From: Bacteroides xylanisolvens XB1A
GTDB lineage: Bacteria; Bacteroidota; Bacteroidia; Bacteroidales; Bacteroidaceae
Assembly: GCF_000210075.1 (NCBI RefSeq)
Contig: NC_021017.1
Span: forward strand, 1,052,858 to 1,106,662
Length of the DNA: 53,805 bases
Reading direction: 5' to 3'
In this document: one piece after another, positions 32,859 to 42,123 of the stretch
Layout of the letters: each line of letters begins with the position of its first letter
Position numbering within the stretch: the first letter of the stretch is position 1
Translations under genes and position numbers: made by a program
The notes under the pieces: model-generated
What the model was told of the DNA's origin: nothing
Databases searched by the model: none
The model's input: the letters and a program-made list of their open reading frames with translations, nothing else

Positions 32859-35402
32859 CTAAATTACCCTGTCAATCATCGCTATCAAATAATCGCATTT
32901 TCCACGTTCAATATCATTACTAGCCAAAGAACGAGCTTGTATCAAATAGCGACGTGTACTTTTCAACTTATCATAGCAAATGGCTTCGATATCCGTACCG
33001 ACATAGAAATTGACAGCAGTCATAGGTTCCATACCCGATTGCTCTTCTGTTGCAGATATAGAGGCAAAAGTTGTCAGCAACCCTAATGATTGTAACTTAT
33101 GATTAGTTTGCTCGTTGAGAGCAATGGAAGTTATTCTTGTTGATACAGCCTTGTCAATAGCCTTTAATGTCGGACACATTCCTTTTAAAGAATTGATATA
33201 TACAGACAGTTGTGCAATCATTGGAGCACTTAAAGGTTTCCCATTTAAAGTTTCTTTGAATAATTGTTTCTCTATATCATTCAAATATGCTTCTTGGGTA
33301 TAAGGTCTAGTTGATTTCTCTACACTCAATCCCATACGCATCAAACGAAACATCAAAGACATCATTGGATACCCGTTATTGTAAATCCATGCTGACATAT
33401 CAGGATTGACACCACCTAAACGCAAGAAATCCTTATTAGAGTCCAGCCAACTTAAATCATAGAAGGTACTGAATATCTTTTGTAAGACTTTCTTTTGCAT
33501 ATCTGCCGATACCGGTTGATATGAAGGAACATTGCTTTTTTCGTTGGCTTCATTGATATAAATACCTCCGATATAAGAAGATACAGGTGACAATGTTTTA
33601 TTGATTAATTCAATAATCACAAAATCAGGAAATAGCTCCCGGTAATCATTGGGGATATTATCGTCGTGAAACCAGGCAGGACTATTTTTAACTACATATT
33701 TCACATGAGCGATTTGTGCATCTAAAGAGGCTATCGGATCATTACCTAAATCATAGTTTTGGCAACGCGGGTCTGTAGCATAAGCTGGTGAACGCTTTCC
33801 ATAGAAATAGCGTGGATCTCCATCGTGTTCCATAGCCCATTTCTTCAACATGTCTGATTCATTTTCACTGGTGGCGGCATACAGATATTTGAGCGTAAAT
33901 GCATCACATACACCCGGTTTGTCGACAATCAATACCACTCCTTTTTCTTTATCACCGGGCTGTGCCAGATAATTGTATAATACGTTGTCCATGACTGAAG
34001 CTGTGATACCATATTTTTGAGTAAATTCAGGAGAACGCAGTTCCTCAGGGGAGTATGCTGCAGAACCAGCCAAATTAGTTGCCAATCCCAAACTAAGACC
34101 AAATGCTTTTAGCATACGTGCTGTCAGATTCTCACAGATCACCTCATCGGCAATGTAATAAGTCCGGAAGCGCGGATCAATCTCTGCCATTTGGTATACT
34201 CCATTACGACGTACGCTGACGGCAAGGTCGCGTGGTACTCCTATCTTGGTACTTAAGATTTCTCCAGTGCGTAAGTCAGTGACATTGTATGCGGTAACTT
34301 CCGAGTTGTTGTTATTCAGGAAAGCAATCGTATTTATCATTGGGTTATTAGCACGGAAAGTTGAATCTTTCTCATATGGTTTTATTATGATTGGTTTTCC
34401 TATTCCTAAGTCTTCAAATATTATATTCCATTCATCTGCACTTTTTTGGATGGCTTTTACCCAGCTATCTTGAATCAGAGTGTCGATGTAGAAGACAACA
34501 GGTTGTTGTGTCGTTATATTACGGCGTGTTACATAGTATCCTTTCTTGAAACGTTTTTCATTACGATAGTCTGTGTATGATATATAACCTGTTCCTACAC
34601 GTGGGTTGGCTTCGCGGGTGTTCATTTTTTCTTTCGACAGTAGGGCTAGTGTTGTTTGTACCGACATGGTTAATTCCGGTTGCTCTTTGGAGACGAATCC
34701 CATGATGCTGATGCTCAACTTTGCAGTACAGTTTTGAGTGATACTGATACAATTGTCGAATGCGTCTGCAGAGTCCACAAAAGATGTTTTACTTTGAGGG
34801 GAAGCACTTACAATTGTGAGCATACCTCCATAACTGCGTCCGCTAAGATTGAGTACATCTTTATTGGAACAAGAGAAATAGGAAGTGGCATTAAATACAA
34901 CAGCCGTTGAATCGCTGGTGTATCCTTCAATTGGAAATGCTTTGTAAATAGCATTACTACGAGATAATGCAAAAGCCGCTTCTTGATTATCGTCCTGTTC
35001 GTTGAGGCGAACATTGTATTTCGGATCTCGGAATAATATTAATGAATCGGTTTTATCAATAATCAGATACCTGCTTTGAGCAGCTTTTGTGCCCGCCAGC
35101 GAAATGTCACTTGCAGTAGTGATGGCAGAGTTTACTAAAAAATCCCGTCCCATTAATTCAATCGGTAGTTCCAGATAAATCTTATCCTCGTACTGATGAA
35201 CTGTGATTGTCCCTTTATTGACTGTATGTTTCTTCTTATCTTTGAAAAGCTTGTCGTAGACACTCTTTTTTTTCTTTTGAACACTGTCAGTCTGTTGTTC
35301 GGTTTTTGCTTTTCCTTTTTTCTTTTTGGAGCGGGCATTGGCTTCATTTGTTGATCCGATAATCAACAAAATTGGCATCAACCATAAAAATAGTATTTTC
35401 AT
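32859..35402 (-). CDS. Zinc-metalloprotease-like protein with lost active site (pseudoprotease)
   Basis: 847 residues, full-length paralogue of the next upstream gene: signal peptide, basic KKKKG segment, DUF5118-like start (YDKLFKDKKKHTVNKGTITVHQ), DUF5117-like middle and DUF4953-like catalytic region. At the position of the partner's HEIGHCLGFMH it reads KAFGLSLGLAT (near residue 430), so all three zinc-binding His and the catalytic Glu are gone, while flanking blocks (RSPEFTQKYG, YLAQPGDKEKGV) are kept. The frame is intact over its whole length, so it is under selection as a non-catalytic protein, perhaps an inhibitor, chaperone or ligand-binding partner of the active copy 14 nt upstream. 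Confidence 0.85.
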   Translation of the reverse strand: MKILFLWLMPILLIIGSTNEANARSKKKKGKAKTEQQTDSVQKKKKSVYDKLFKDKKKHTVNKGTITVHQYEDKIYLELPIELMGRDFLVNSAITTASDISLAGTKAAQSRYLIIDKTDSLILFRDPKYNVRLNEQDDNQEAAFALSRSNAIYKAFPIEGYTSDSTAVVFNATSYFSCSNKDVLNLSGRSYGGMLTIVSASPQSKTSFVDSADAFDNCISITQNCTAKLSISIMGFVSKEQPELTMSVQTTLALLSKEKMNTREANPRVGTGYISYTDYRNEKRFKKGYYVTRRNITTQQPVVFYIDTLIQDSWVKAIQKSADEWNIIFEDLGIGKPIIIKPYEKDSTFRANNPMINTIAFLNNNNSEVTAYNVTDLRTGEILSTKIGVPRDLAVSVRRNGVYQMAEIDPRFRTYYIADEVICENLTARMLKAFGLSLGLATNLAGSAAYSPEELRSPEFTQKYGITASVMDNVLYNYLAQPGDKEKGVVLIVDKPGVCDAFTLKYLYAATSENESDMLKKWAMEHDGDPRYFYGKRSPAYATDPRCQNYDLGNDPIASLDAQIAHVKYVVKNSPAWFHDDNIPNDYRELFPDFVIIELINKTLSPVSSYIGGIYINEANEKSNVPSYQPVSADMQKKVLQKIFSTFYDLSWLDSNKDFLRLGGVNPDMSAWIYNNGYPMMSLMFRLMRMGLSVEKSTRPYTQEAYLNDIEKQLFKETLNGKPLSAPMIAQLSVYINSLKGMCPTLKAIDKAVSTRITSIALNEQTNHKLQSLGLLTTFASISATEEQSGMEPMTAVNFYVGTDIEAICYDKLKSTRRYLIQARSLASNDIERGKCDYLIAMIDRVI

Positions 35403-35416
35403 CTTTTGTCCCTCCC

Positions 35417-38002
35417 TTATTTTAAGTTGATGTCGAGCATCTTTAATAATAATTCATAGTGAGCTTTCGTCTTCCCTGATGCACTGGCTGCCTTTTGTTT
35501 CATCAGTTGTTTGGCTTTAGCTATATATGCGTATACATCTGCTTGTGTAACTTTAGCCGTCATAGAAAAACGATTCAACGGTCTCCATTCAAAACCTGCT
35601 ACAGGGTTGTGTATAACATCCTCTTTGATAGCATGTCCTTGGCAACAAGTATATCCGAACTGGCGGTGATTGATGTCAAGTGGTTTTTCTCCGGCCAATG
35701 CTTTCCCAGCTCCTTTGATTGTGAAACCGGCAGTTTGCATCATCATGTATATATATTGTTTCTGGAGATTCATTTGGGATTCTGTTAATGTACATCCGGA
35801 AATGGTCGGTTTCCATACAAAATTGTATATCATGTTGAAAGCCTCGGCAGCAGTAAATGAATCTTTTTCTAATCCTTCGTATTGTGATACCTGAAAAGGT
35901 ACAGGCAGTATATATCTCAACATGAAGTTTTGAATAGTTTGTTTAGGGGAACCGGAAATTGGGAATTTAGTTAACAAGTTTTTGTTGTCAAGCCAATTCA
36001 GATCGTTATAAATCTCGAATAGGTAATTCAGGGCTTCTTTTTGTTGTGCCTTTGGGATCTGTGCAAAACGTGGCATTGTGTCCCCTTCTTTAACTTCGTT
36101 GACAAAATAGCCGCCTACATTGCCTGCTACATGGGTAACGTACATTGCAAGTTGTTCTACGATACCAATAAATAAATCTTCACGGTATTCGTATGTATCG
36201 TCACCTTCGGAAATCCAACTTTCCAGATTATTCATGATATACTTAAGGTTCTTGATGCCATATCGAGTTGCTTTCATAGAGTTGTCACCAATATCTTCCG
36301 TTTGTGAACGGGGATCAACAACTCCATATACTTGTTGTTTTCCATATCGGTACACTGGATTCTCTTTAATGGCATCACTGATCCATTTGCCTGTTATAAT
36401 TGCTTCTTCCTCTGCAGAATTAACATTGAATACTGGAGTATACGTCCATTTAATGAGGTATTTGTCGTATTCACCAAAGCGGGGAGGAGTCAATTTAACG
36501 CCACGTTCTTTATCGCCAGGTTGTGCTACATAGTTGAAGCGTGCATAGTCCATGATGGAAGGAGTGGTACCATACTTCTGTGTGAATTCCGGTGAACGTA
36601 AAGAATCTACCGGGAAGGTGGAAGAAGCTCCCATGTTATGCATAAACCCTAAACAGTGCCCGATTTCATGTGAAAGTACATAGCGCAACGCATCTCCAAC
36701 CATTTCATCCGGAATATTGACTGTGCGTACATCTTTATCGGCTTGTGCTGTTTGCACGAACAACCAGTTGCTGATAAGTTTGATGACATTGTGATATAGA
36801 TATACGGAGGCATTCAGGATTTCTCCGCTTCGCGGGTCTACCCATGATGGTCCCATTGCATTTTCAATGCTTGATGGAGCATAGCGGACACATGAATATT
36901 TGATATTGTCGGGATCGAATTCCGGATCATCTGTCGGGAAATCTTTGGCTGCTACAACATCTTTGAATCCAATCTGTTCAAATAATTCATTCCATTGGGT
37001 GACTCCTTCCCGCAGATATGGTTTCCATTTCTCTGGGAAAGTATTATCGATGTAGAAGACAATCTGTTTAGTGGGTTTCACTTTCTCTCCACGTAAGTAG
37101 GCGGCGGTGTCGGACGGTTGTATATCCCATCGATTGGCATAGTAAACGGGTACGGTCGTTTTAGCTCCTTCGCCTAGTTGTTCGCGTCCGGTAAAAAATA
37201 CACCGATCCGGTAATCTGCCATACGTGGACGATAAGGCTTTTCTTTTAACAGCATGATGGAACGTGTCATTTCTGCGGTGAATGGACGGTCTTTTATGAG
37301 TGATGTTCCTTGTGAATTGCTGACAGAGAATGTATATGACAGACAGCTTTTAATAGAAACATTATCTTTGAAAGCCTTGATTTGTGAAATGTACGAGCAG
37401 TCGGATTGATAATTCTCTGTACGATTGTACATTCCATAAATAGAATTTTTGTCGAAGGGACTCATCTTTTTATTGTCGCCCAGGAAGACGCTGCTCATAT
37501 CAAAAACGATAGCAGTAGAGTCATTATTGTATGCTTGAATCTTTTGGTTGCTTAAAATTGCTCCCAGTGTACTTTTGCGTAAAGCTTCATCAATTTGTGT
37601 GTTACCAGTAATATAGTCAGTGTTTACCTGACGTAACTGTACATGTGTTTTATTGCGTGTGAATACTACGTGAAGAAGATCGGTCGGCTTGGAACCAACT
37701 ACTGCATTACCATTATCAGAGATACTGGTAACGGTGGAACCAATAAGCATATCTTTATTAATTAAATCCACAGGAAGTTCAAAATATACTTTTCCATCCA
37801 GCAGATGGAGAGTAATCAGTCCTTTGGCTATTTCATGCTTTTTCTTGAATAGTTTGTCATATTCACTTTCTTTTTTAGCAGGAGTTGTTTGTTCTGTTTT
37901 TGCCTTCTTTTTTTTCCAGAAGAATGGAAATTTACGCTGTGCGTCAATGGTGGTAGACGAAGCTACCACCATTGCTGCAAGTAAGAGGATTTTCTTTTTC
38001 AT
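35417..38002 (-). CDS. Secreted zinc-dependent metalloprotease (DUF5117/DUF4953 family)
   Basis: 861 residues: signal peptide MKKKILLLAAMVVASSTTIDAQ, basic linker, DUF5118-like (about 45-90), DUF5117-like (about 95-290) and a metzincin-like catalytic domain. The zinc motif HEIGHCLGFMH (HExxHxxGxxH) lies near residue 443, and SIMDYARFNYVAQPGD downstream supplies the Met-turn-like segment. It should be a periplasmic or surface endopeptidase; the substrate is unknown. In Bacteroidetes such proteins commonly sit beside SusCD, DUF4843 and PKD-like lipoprotein genes, as here, which suggests processing of a protein or peptide ligand imported by that SusC. Confidence 0.9.
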   Translation of the reverse strand: MKKKILLLAAMVVASSTTIDAQRKFPFFWKKKKAKTEQTTPAKKESEYDKLFKKKHEIAKGLITLHLLDGKVYFELPVDLINKDMLIGSTVTSISDNGNAVVGSKPTDLLHVVFTRNKTHVQLRQVNTDYITGNTQIDEALRKSTLGAILSNQKIQAYNNDSTAIVFDMSSVFLGDNKKMSPFDKNSIYGMYNRTENYQSDCSYISQIKAFKDNVSIKSCLSYTFSVSNSQGTSLIKDRPFTAEMTRSIMLLKEKPYRPRMADYRIGVFFTGREQLGEGAKTTVPVYYANRWDIQPSDTAAYLRGEKVKPTKQIVFYIDNTFPEKWKPYLREGVTQWNELFEQIGFKDVVAAKDFPTDDPEFDPDNIKYSCVRYAPSSIENAMGPSWVDPRSGEILNASVYLYHNVIKLISNWLFVQTAQADKDVRTVNIPDEMVGDALRYVLSHEIGHCLGFMHNMGASSTFPVDSLRSPEFTQKYGTTPSIMDYARFNYVAQPGDKERGVKLTPPRFGEYDKYLIKWTYTPVFNVNSAEEEAIITGKWISDAIKENPVYRYGKQQVYGVVDPRSQTEDIGDNSMKATRYGIKNLKYIMNNLESWISEGDDTYEYREDLFIGIVEQLAMYVTHVAGNVGGYFVNEVKEGDTMPRFAQIPKAQQKEALNYLFEIYNDLNWLDNKNLLTKFPISGSPKQTIQNFMLRYILPVPFQVSQYEGLEKDSFTAAEAFNMIYNFVWKPTISGCTLTESQMNLQKQYIYMMMQTAGFTIKGAGKALAGEKPLDINHRQFGYTCCQGHAIKEDVIHNPVAGFEWRPLNRFSMTAKVTQADVYAYIAKAKQLMKQKAASASGKTKAHYELLLKMLDINLK

Positions 38003-38093
38003 ATCAGTTCTTTAATGTATTTTTATGAAATTAGATTAATATCCGGTTGTTGTTACATCTAGGATTTTACCAAAACCATCATAGATTAGGGCT

Positions 38094-39716
38094 TTAGAAA
38101 TATCCAAGGTTCCTGCACCGGCCTGTTTTCATCGGAACAATTGAGACTTTTCCGTTAAATTCTGCGGATTGGGTCACAATAATGAGGGCTTTGTTATTCC
38201 ATGCATTTGGGGCAATAGTTGGTGGATTACCAGTCATTACATTAATTTGATTGGTATATTGCCCTTGTTGATATAACTTGGCCTTTGTAATTTTTTCTCC
38301 GTTACTGGGGGTAAACTGTGAGGTGGTGGAGACAGATACTTCATTTCCCATACCGTAAGTAAATGAGTATATAGCTGCATCTGTTACTACATATAATACA
38401 TTATTTGTATGTCCGAAGAAAATAGATACAGCTTTGTCTAGTAAGGTTTTTCCTGTCGTTGGAATAATATATTTGTTTTTTGCTGCTGCTGGTTGTTCTG
38501 GTGAAGTCACAATCCATCCCTCCCAATTATCAGGATCTTCATAGTAGCCTTCTTCTGCTTTATATTGGCTTAAAGTGTAAATAGCATAATTTCCACTATT
38601 ATCGTCTTTAAGTAAGAAAGTGGCCAATGAGCCATCTTGAGAACTTGTTGCGGCAATAGCTGTTTGACTCCCCATGTCATTAGGATCGAAATCCGGATTT
38701 GAGATATACGGAGTACATGTGTTATAACTCGTGCCATTTAAGGAATAAAAGGCACCTTTGGGTTTATCTAACCATACTAAATGGTTGTCTCCAATACTAT
38801 ATGAAGAATTTGCTGCATATACATTGTTATTGATTTCAAATCCATTAAAAACAGAATTAGGCATAGAGAATTTGTTACCTGCTACGTTTAAGAATGAATA
38901 TAGTCCATTATTTGTATAAGCGATGAAAAGTTGTGAAGAACGAATATAAGATTTTACTTGAAAATCGGTGGGGCAATATAAAAATATTTTTTCATCTTCC
39001 CATGTCCCGTTTATTGAATAGTCCTTACAGTTGAAACGAATGCTTTTTCCTGTGGAAGAAATAGCCCAAATCTGATTTAAGTGAGAACTACCAAGTATTG
39101 CTGTGTTCCCCATCACCTCATAGGTTAATGAAGTCAATAATTCATCATATGCTGCTCCATTAGCAGTTTCTAGTATGTGACGGAATATTCTTTCTTCTTT
39201 TGTATATTGATTTGTTATTTGAGAATTGTTAATCAAAGTAAAATCTGTTGTTGTTCCGTTTTCACTATCTGCGATCAACAATCCGTCTAGGAAGCTACTT
39301 TGTACATATAATTCCCAAGAATAAATATATTGTAAGTTATCATTTGCTACATCTGTTACAGTCAATTTTAACGTATAGGCTCCATTTGATATAGGACGAT
39401 TTATAATACCATGAAAGTCTTTTTCTGTACCAATAATTTCATAAACAGGATTATTAGTTGAGGGTTCCTCGGTTACAGCCCATTCATAGCGCAAATTAGA
39501 ACCATCAAAACCATCTTGGGTAATAGATGGTACAATATCGACAGGAGATTGATAACCTACGTATATTGAATTTTCTTGATTTTTATCGTTTATACTAATT
39601 TGTACTTCTGGAATAAGGTTTGTTACAAATGAACTTTTATCCTCATAACAAGAAGTAAACCAGAGAATATTAGGCAGCAGTAATATTATTAATTGAGTTA
39701 TATTATTTTTCTTCAT
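38094..39716 (-). CDS. PKD-like family surface lipoprotein, 3' end frameshifted
   Basis: 540 residues; lipobox near LWFTSC (signal MKKNNITQLIILLLPNILWFTSC). A PKD/Ig-like domain occupies about 30-135 (RYEWAVTEEPSTNNPVYEII, GAYTLKLTVTDVAND) and a propeller-like repeat region follows to the end. The called end GRCRNLGYF is abnormal: deleting one C in GGCCGG at 38119-38124 opens a continuation beginning GAGTLDISKALIYDGFGKIL and ending DVTTTGY at a stop at 38036, a much more natural tail. So the gene carries a +1 insertion near its end, or a sequencing error. Probably binds the SusCD ligand at the cell surface. Confidence 0.82.
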   Translation of the reverse strand: MKKNNITQLIILLLPNILWFTSCYEDKSSFVTNLIPEVQISINDKNQENSIYVGYQSPVDIVPSITQDGFDGSNLRYEWAVTEEPSTNNPVYEIIGTEKDFHGIINRPISNGAYTLKLTVTDVANDNLQYIYSWELYVQSSFLDGLLIADSENGTTTDFTLINNSQITNQYTKEERIFRHILETANGAAYDELLTSLTYEVMGNTAILGSSHLNQIWAISSTGKSIRFNCKDYSINGTWEDEKIFLYCPTDFQVKSYIRSSQLFIAYTNNGLYSFLNVAGNKFSMPNSVFNGFEINNNVYAANSSYSIGDNHLVWLDKPKGAFYSLNGTSYNTCTPYISNPDFDPNDMGSQTAIAATSSQDGSLATFLLKDDNSGNYAIYTLSQYKAEEGYYEDPDNWEGWIVTSPEQPAAAKNKYIIPTTGKTLLDKAVSIFFGHTNNVLYVVTDAAIYSFTYGMGNEVSVSTTSQFTPSNGEKITKAKLYQQGQYTNQINVMTGNPPTIAPNAWNNKALIIVTQSAEFNGKVSIVPMKTGRCRNLGYF

Positions 39717-39737
39717 AATTTTATAGAATTATATAAA

Positions 39738-40598
39738 TTAATATGTTCTGGCTTCTATAATTTGTCCTTTCAAATTACCTTCGTTATGAACTAGGGGGGT
39801 ATCGGGATGTTCTTTCTGATACTTTTTTAGATAATCCGCTAATTTTGCAGCATAAGCTTCATATGATTTGTCTGTTACGAATAATCTATAATTGGCGAGA
39901 TATTTATATGTAAAATATGTTGGTCTCTGTGGTTGGTCAGGATGCGCAGTCATATCGTCCCAATCATCCCAGTCTAAAGCTGTTACAATTGTTTTTAAAG
40001 CATTGGAACTATAAGCTGTTGTAGAATAAGAGGTTGGAGCTAGGGATGATTTTATTAGTGAATTATATGTCATCCATACATATCGTTCAGTCGCTGGAGG
40101 GGCAATGATATTGTTGTTCCAACTTACTGTTGCTGTGATATATTCTTTAGGGCCTAACCCTAGAGTTGATGACTCCTTTAGCTGGATATAAAGTTTATAT
40201 GATGCTCCATTTTGTATTTCATCAGTATTAAACAGCCTTATTTTTATTGTTCCTTTTAAACTATTTGCGGGAATCACTGCAGCAGTTATTTCATAACTGT
40301 TTTCGGGGGCAGTGGTTTCCTCCGCATTGATTACATAATTCACAGTACGGTCTTCTGTCGATACATTTCCGACCAAAACTAAAGGCAATTCATATTCACC
40401 ATATTCATCAAAGGGATTCTCCAGAAAAGAATAATTCCCTTTAAATATGTCGGTTTCTGCATCGTACTCATTCGTAGAATTGAATCTGACAGCATTATAT
40501 TGACTGTCAAAATATGGTATTTCTTCCTTGCCGCAACTAATGAGGCATAAAGAGAAACAGCTTATCGCTAAGACTGATTTTATAATTATTTTTTTCAT
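39738..40598 (-). CDS. DUF4843-domain lipoprotein
   Basis: 286 residues; lipobox LCLISC (signal MKKIIIKSVLAISCFSLCLISC). The N-terminal half is a Calx-beta/Ig-like beta-sandwich typical of DUF4843 (FDSQYNAVRFNSTNEYDAET, LPLVLVGNVSTEDRTVNYVI, KGTIKIRLFNTDEIQNGASYKLYIQL). These lipoproteins follow SusD genes in FecI/FecR-controlled loci and probably bind ligand at the surface. It starts 11 nt after SusD and ends 21 nt before the PKD-like lipoprotein. Confidence 0.85.
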   Translation of the reverse strand: MKKIIIKSVLAISCFSLCLISCGKEEIPYFDSQYNAVRFNSTNEYDAETDIFKGNYSFLENPFDEYGEYELPLVLVGNVSTEDRTVNYVINAEETTAPENSYEITAAVIPANSLKGTIKIRLFNTDEIQNGASYKLYIQLKESSTLGLGPKEYITATVSWNNNIIAPPATERYVWMTYNSLIKSSLAPTSYSTTAYSSNALKTIVTALDWDDWDDMTAHPDQPQRPTYFTYKYLANYRLFVTDKSYEAYAAKLADYLKKYQKEHPDTPLVHNEGNLKGQIIEARTY

Positions 40599-40609
40599 AT
40601 TAATATTGT

Positions 40610-42112
40610 TTATTGTACACGACCGGATTGTATTTCGAAGGTAGGATAAGGCAATAAATATTGCGTATCTGTCATCTCTTCACTATAATTAGGAATAGAT
40701 TTACACCCTGTTCGCTTATAGTAATAGAACATGACACCTTCGGAAATGAATTCTTTGTGATATTCTTTTTGTATTTCTTTTATGATTTGATCTGCATTTA
40801 GATTTTCAAGAGGGGTGCTGATACCTCTGTTTTCGCGAATCTTATTTAGCCTTTGTAATGCCATGTCAAGATTTGGGGTTGCACTTGTTGCATAGCATTC
40901 TGCAGCAATATAGAATATTTCAGGCAAGCGTATTAGAGACAAGCGGTTCTTATTGAATTCGTCTAAACTTGCTTGATGAATTTTCATAGGGACATATCCT
41001 CTGGAATCACTTTGGGTTTGATCTAACATTCGTGTGAAACGAACATCTGAATTTATGCCTTCATATATATTTTCAACATCTGTTGGAGATATATACATAG
41101 CTGTATAGTCTGTGTTGACGAAGTTGGGTATTATATATGAGGTAATTTTGGACGTAACGTCTGAAACATTTAGGCTAAATAAAGCTTCGGATGCTAGAGA
41201 ACGGTTAGATTGAGAAATTTCTGGTAACAGGTAGGAGTAAGTGTACATATCGTCCATAACAATTCCATTATCACCGATAGCTGTGATTATCTCTTCAGTA
41301 GCATTTAAAGCTTTGTCTATGCTTTCTTTACTGCCTTCCCATAAATATACACGTGCTTCCAATGCTTTGACTGCATAATAATTGAGTCGTAAAGTTCTAT
41401 CTTTGAAGAAACCATCTGCATCTATACTTGTGTAATAAGAAGCCGGATGTTTTTTTGTGATCGGGTCGTATTCCTTTAATAATTTTTCTGCGGCTTCCAA
41501 ATCGTTGATAATCATTTGAAGTGTCTCTTTTCCTGTGCGTTGAGGAGTTGGGATCGATGATAAAGTTGTTACATATGGAATCGTTTTTTTAGAGTTTAGT
41601 TCTGCGGAACGGTTTTTCCAATCACCATATCCATATAGGCGCAACAGATCAAAATGTATATATGCACGAATGGCAAGAAGTTCTCCTTTGATAACATGAT
41701 AATAGACTTCGTTCAGACTTGACTCCTGTCCTTCCATATTAGTTAATGCTTCATTGGCATTGGCTATTACAGAATATGCTTTAGCCCAGATATTTTCGAT
41801 GTCCGAGAATATTTGTGTGTGGTCGTAATTGAATTTTTCATATTCTTGCATTTCTCTACTATTACTTGAATTGGAAGTCACAGGATTAAATTGATGACCT
41901 AATATTTCAATTGCATACCAGGATAATTCTTTACCATAAAGGGCATTGTCTGTCATGCTAATATAACAACCTATTAAAGATTGTTGGAATCCGGCTAGAG
42001 TGCTATAATGATCTTTTTCTCGAATTTCAGACCCTGAAGTAACATCGAACCAGTCGCTGCAAGAGGATAATGTTACTACGGACGTTAATAGGATTAATAT
42101 GTATTTTTTCAT
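40610..42112 (-). CDS. SusD/RagB-family lipoprotein
   Basis: 500 residues; signal and lipobox LSSC (MKKYILILLTSVVTLSSCSD). Typical SusD features are TPR-like helices, AIRAYIHFDLLRLYGYGDW in the first third, NYYAVKALEARVYLW in the middle and the RLPEIFYIAAECYA block towards the end. It caps the SusC encoded 11 nt upstream and selects the ligand. With a FecR/sigma pair, DUF4843 and metalloproteases nearby rather than glycosidases, the ligand is probably not a simple glycan; this is inference. Confidence 0.93.
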   Translation of the reverse strand: MKKYILILLTSVVTLSSCSDWFDVTSGSEIREKDHYSTLAGFQQSLIGCYISMTDNALYGKELSWYAIEILGHQFNPVTSNSSNSREMQEYEKFNYDHTQIFSDIENIWAKAYSVIANANEALTNMEGQESSLNEVYYHVIKGELLAIRAYIHFDLLRLYGYGDWKNRSAELNSKKTIPYVTTLSSIPTPQRTGKETLQMIINDLEAAEKLLKEYDPITKKHPASYYTSIDADGFFKDRTLRLNYYAVKALEARVYLWEGSKESIDKALNATEEIITAIGDNGIVMDDMYTYSYLLPEISQSNRSLASEALFSLNVSDVTSKITSYIIPNFVNTDYTAMYISPTDVENIYEGINSDVRFTRMLDQTQSDSRGYVPMKIHQASLDEFNKNRLSLIRLPEIFYIAAECYATSATPNLDMALQRLNKIRENRGISTPLENLNADQIIKEIQKEYHKEFISEGVMFYYYKRTGCKSIPNYSEEMTDTQYLLPYPTFEIQSGRVQ

Positions 42113-42123
42113 CTTTATAAAAT

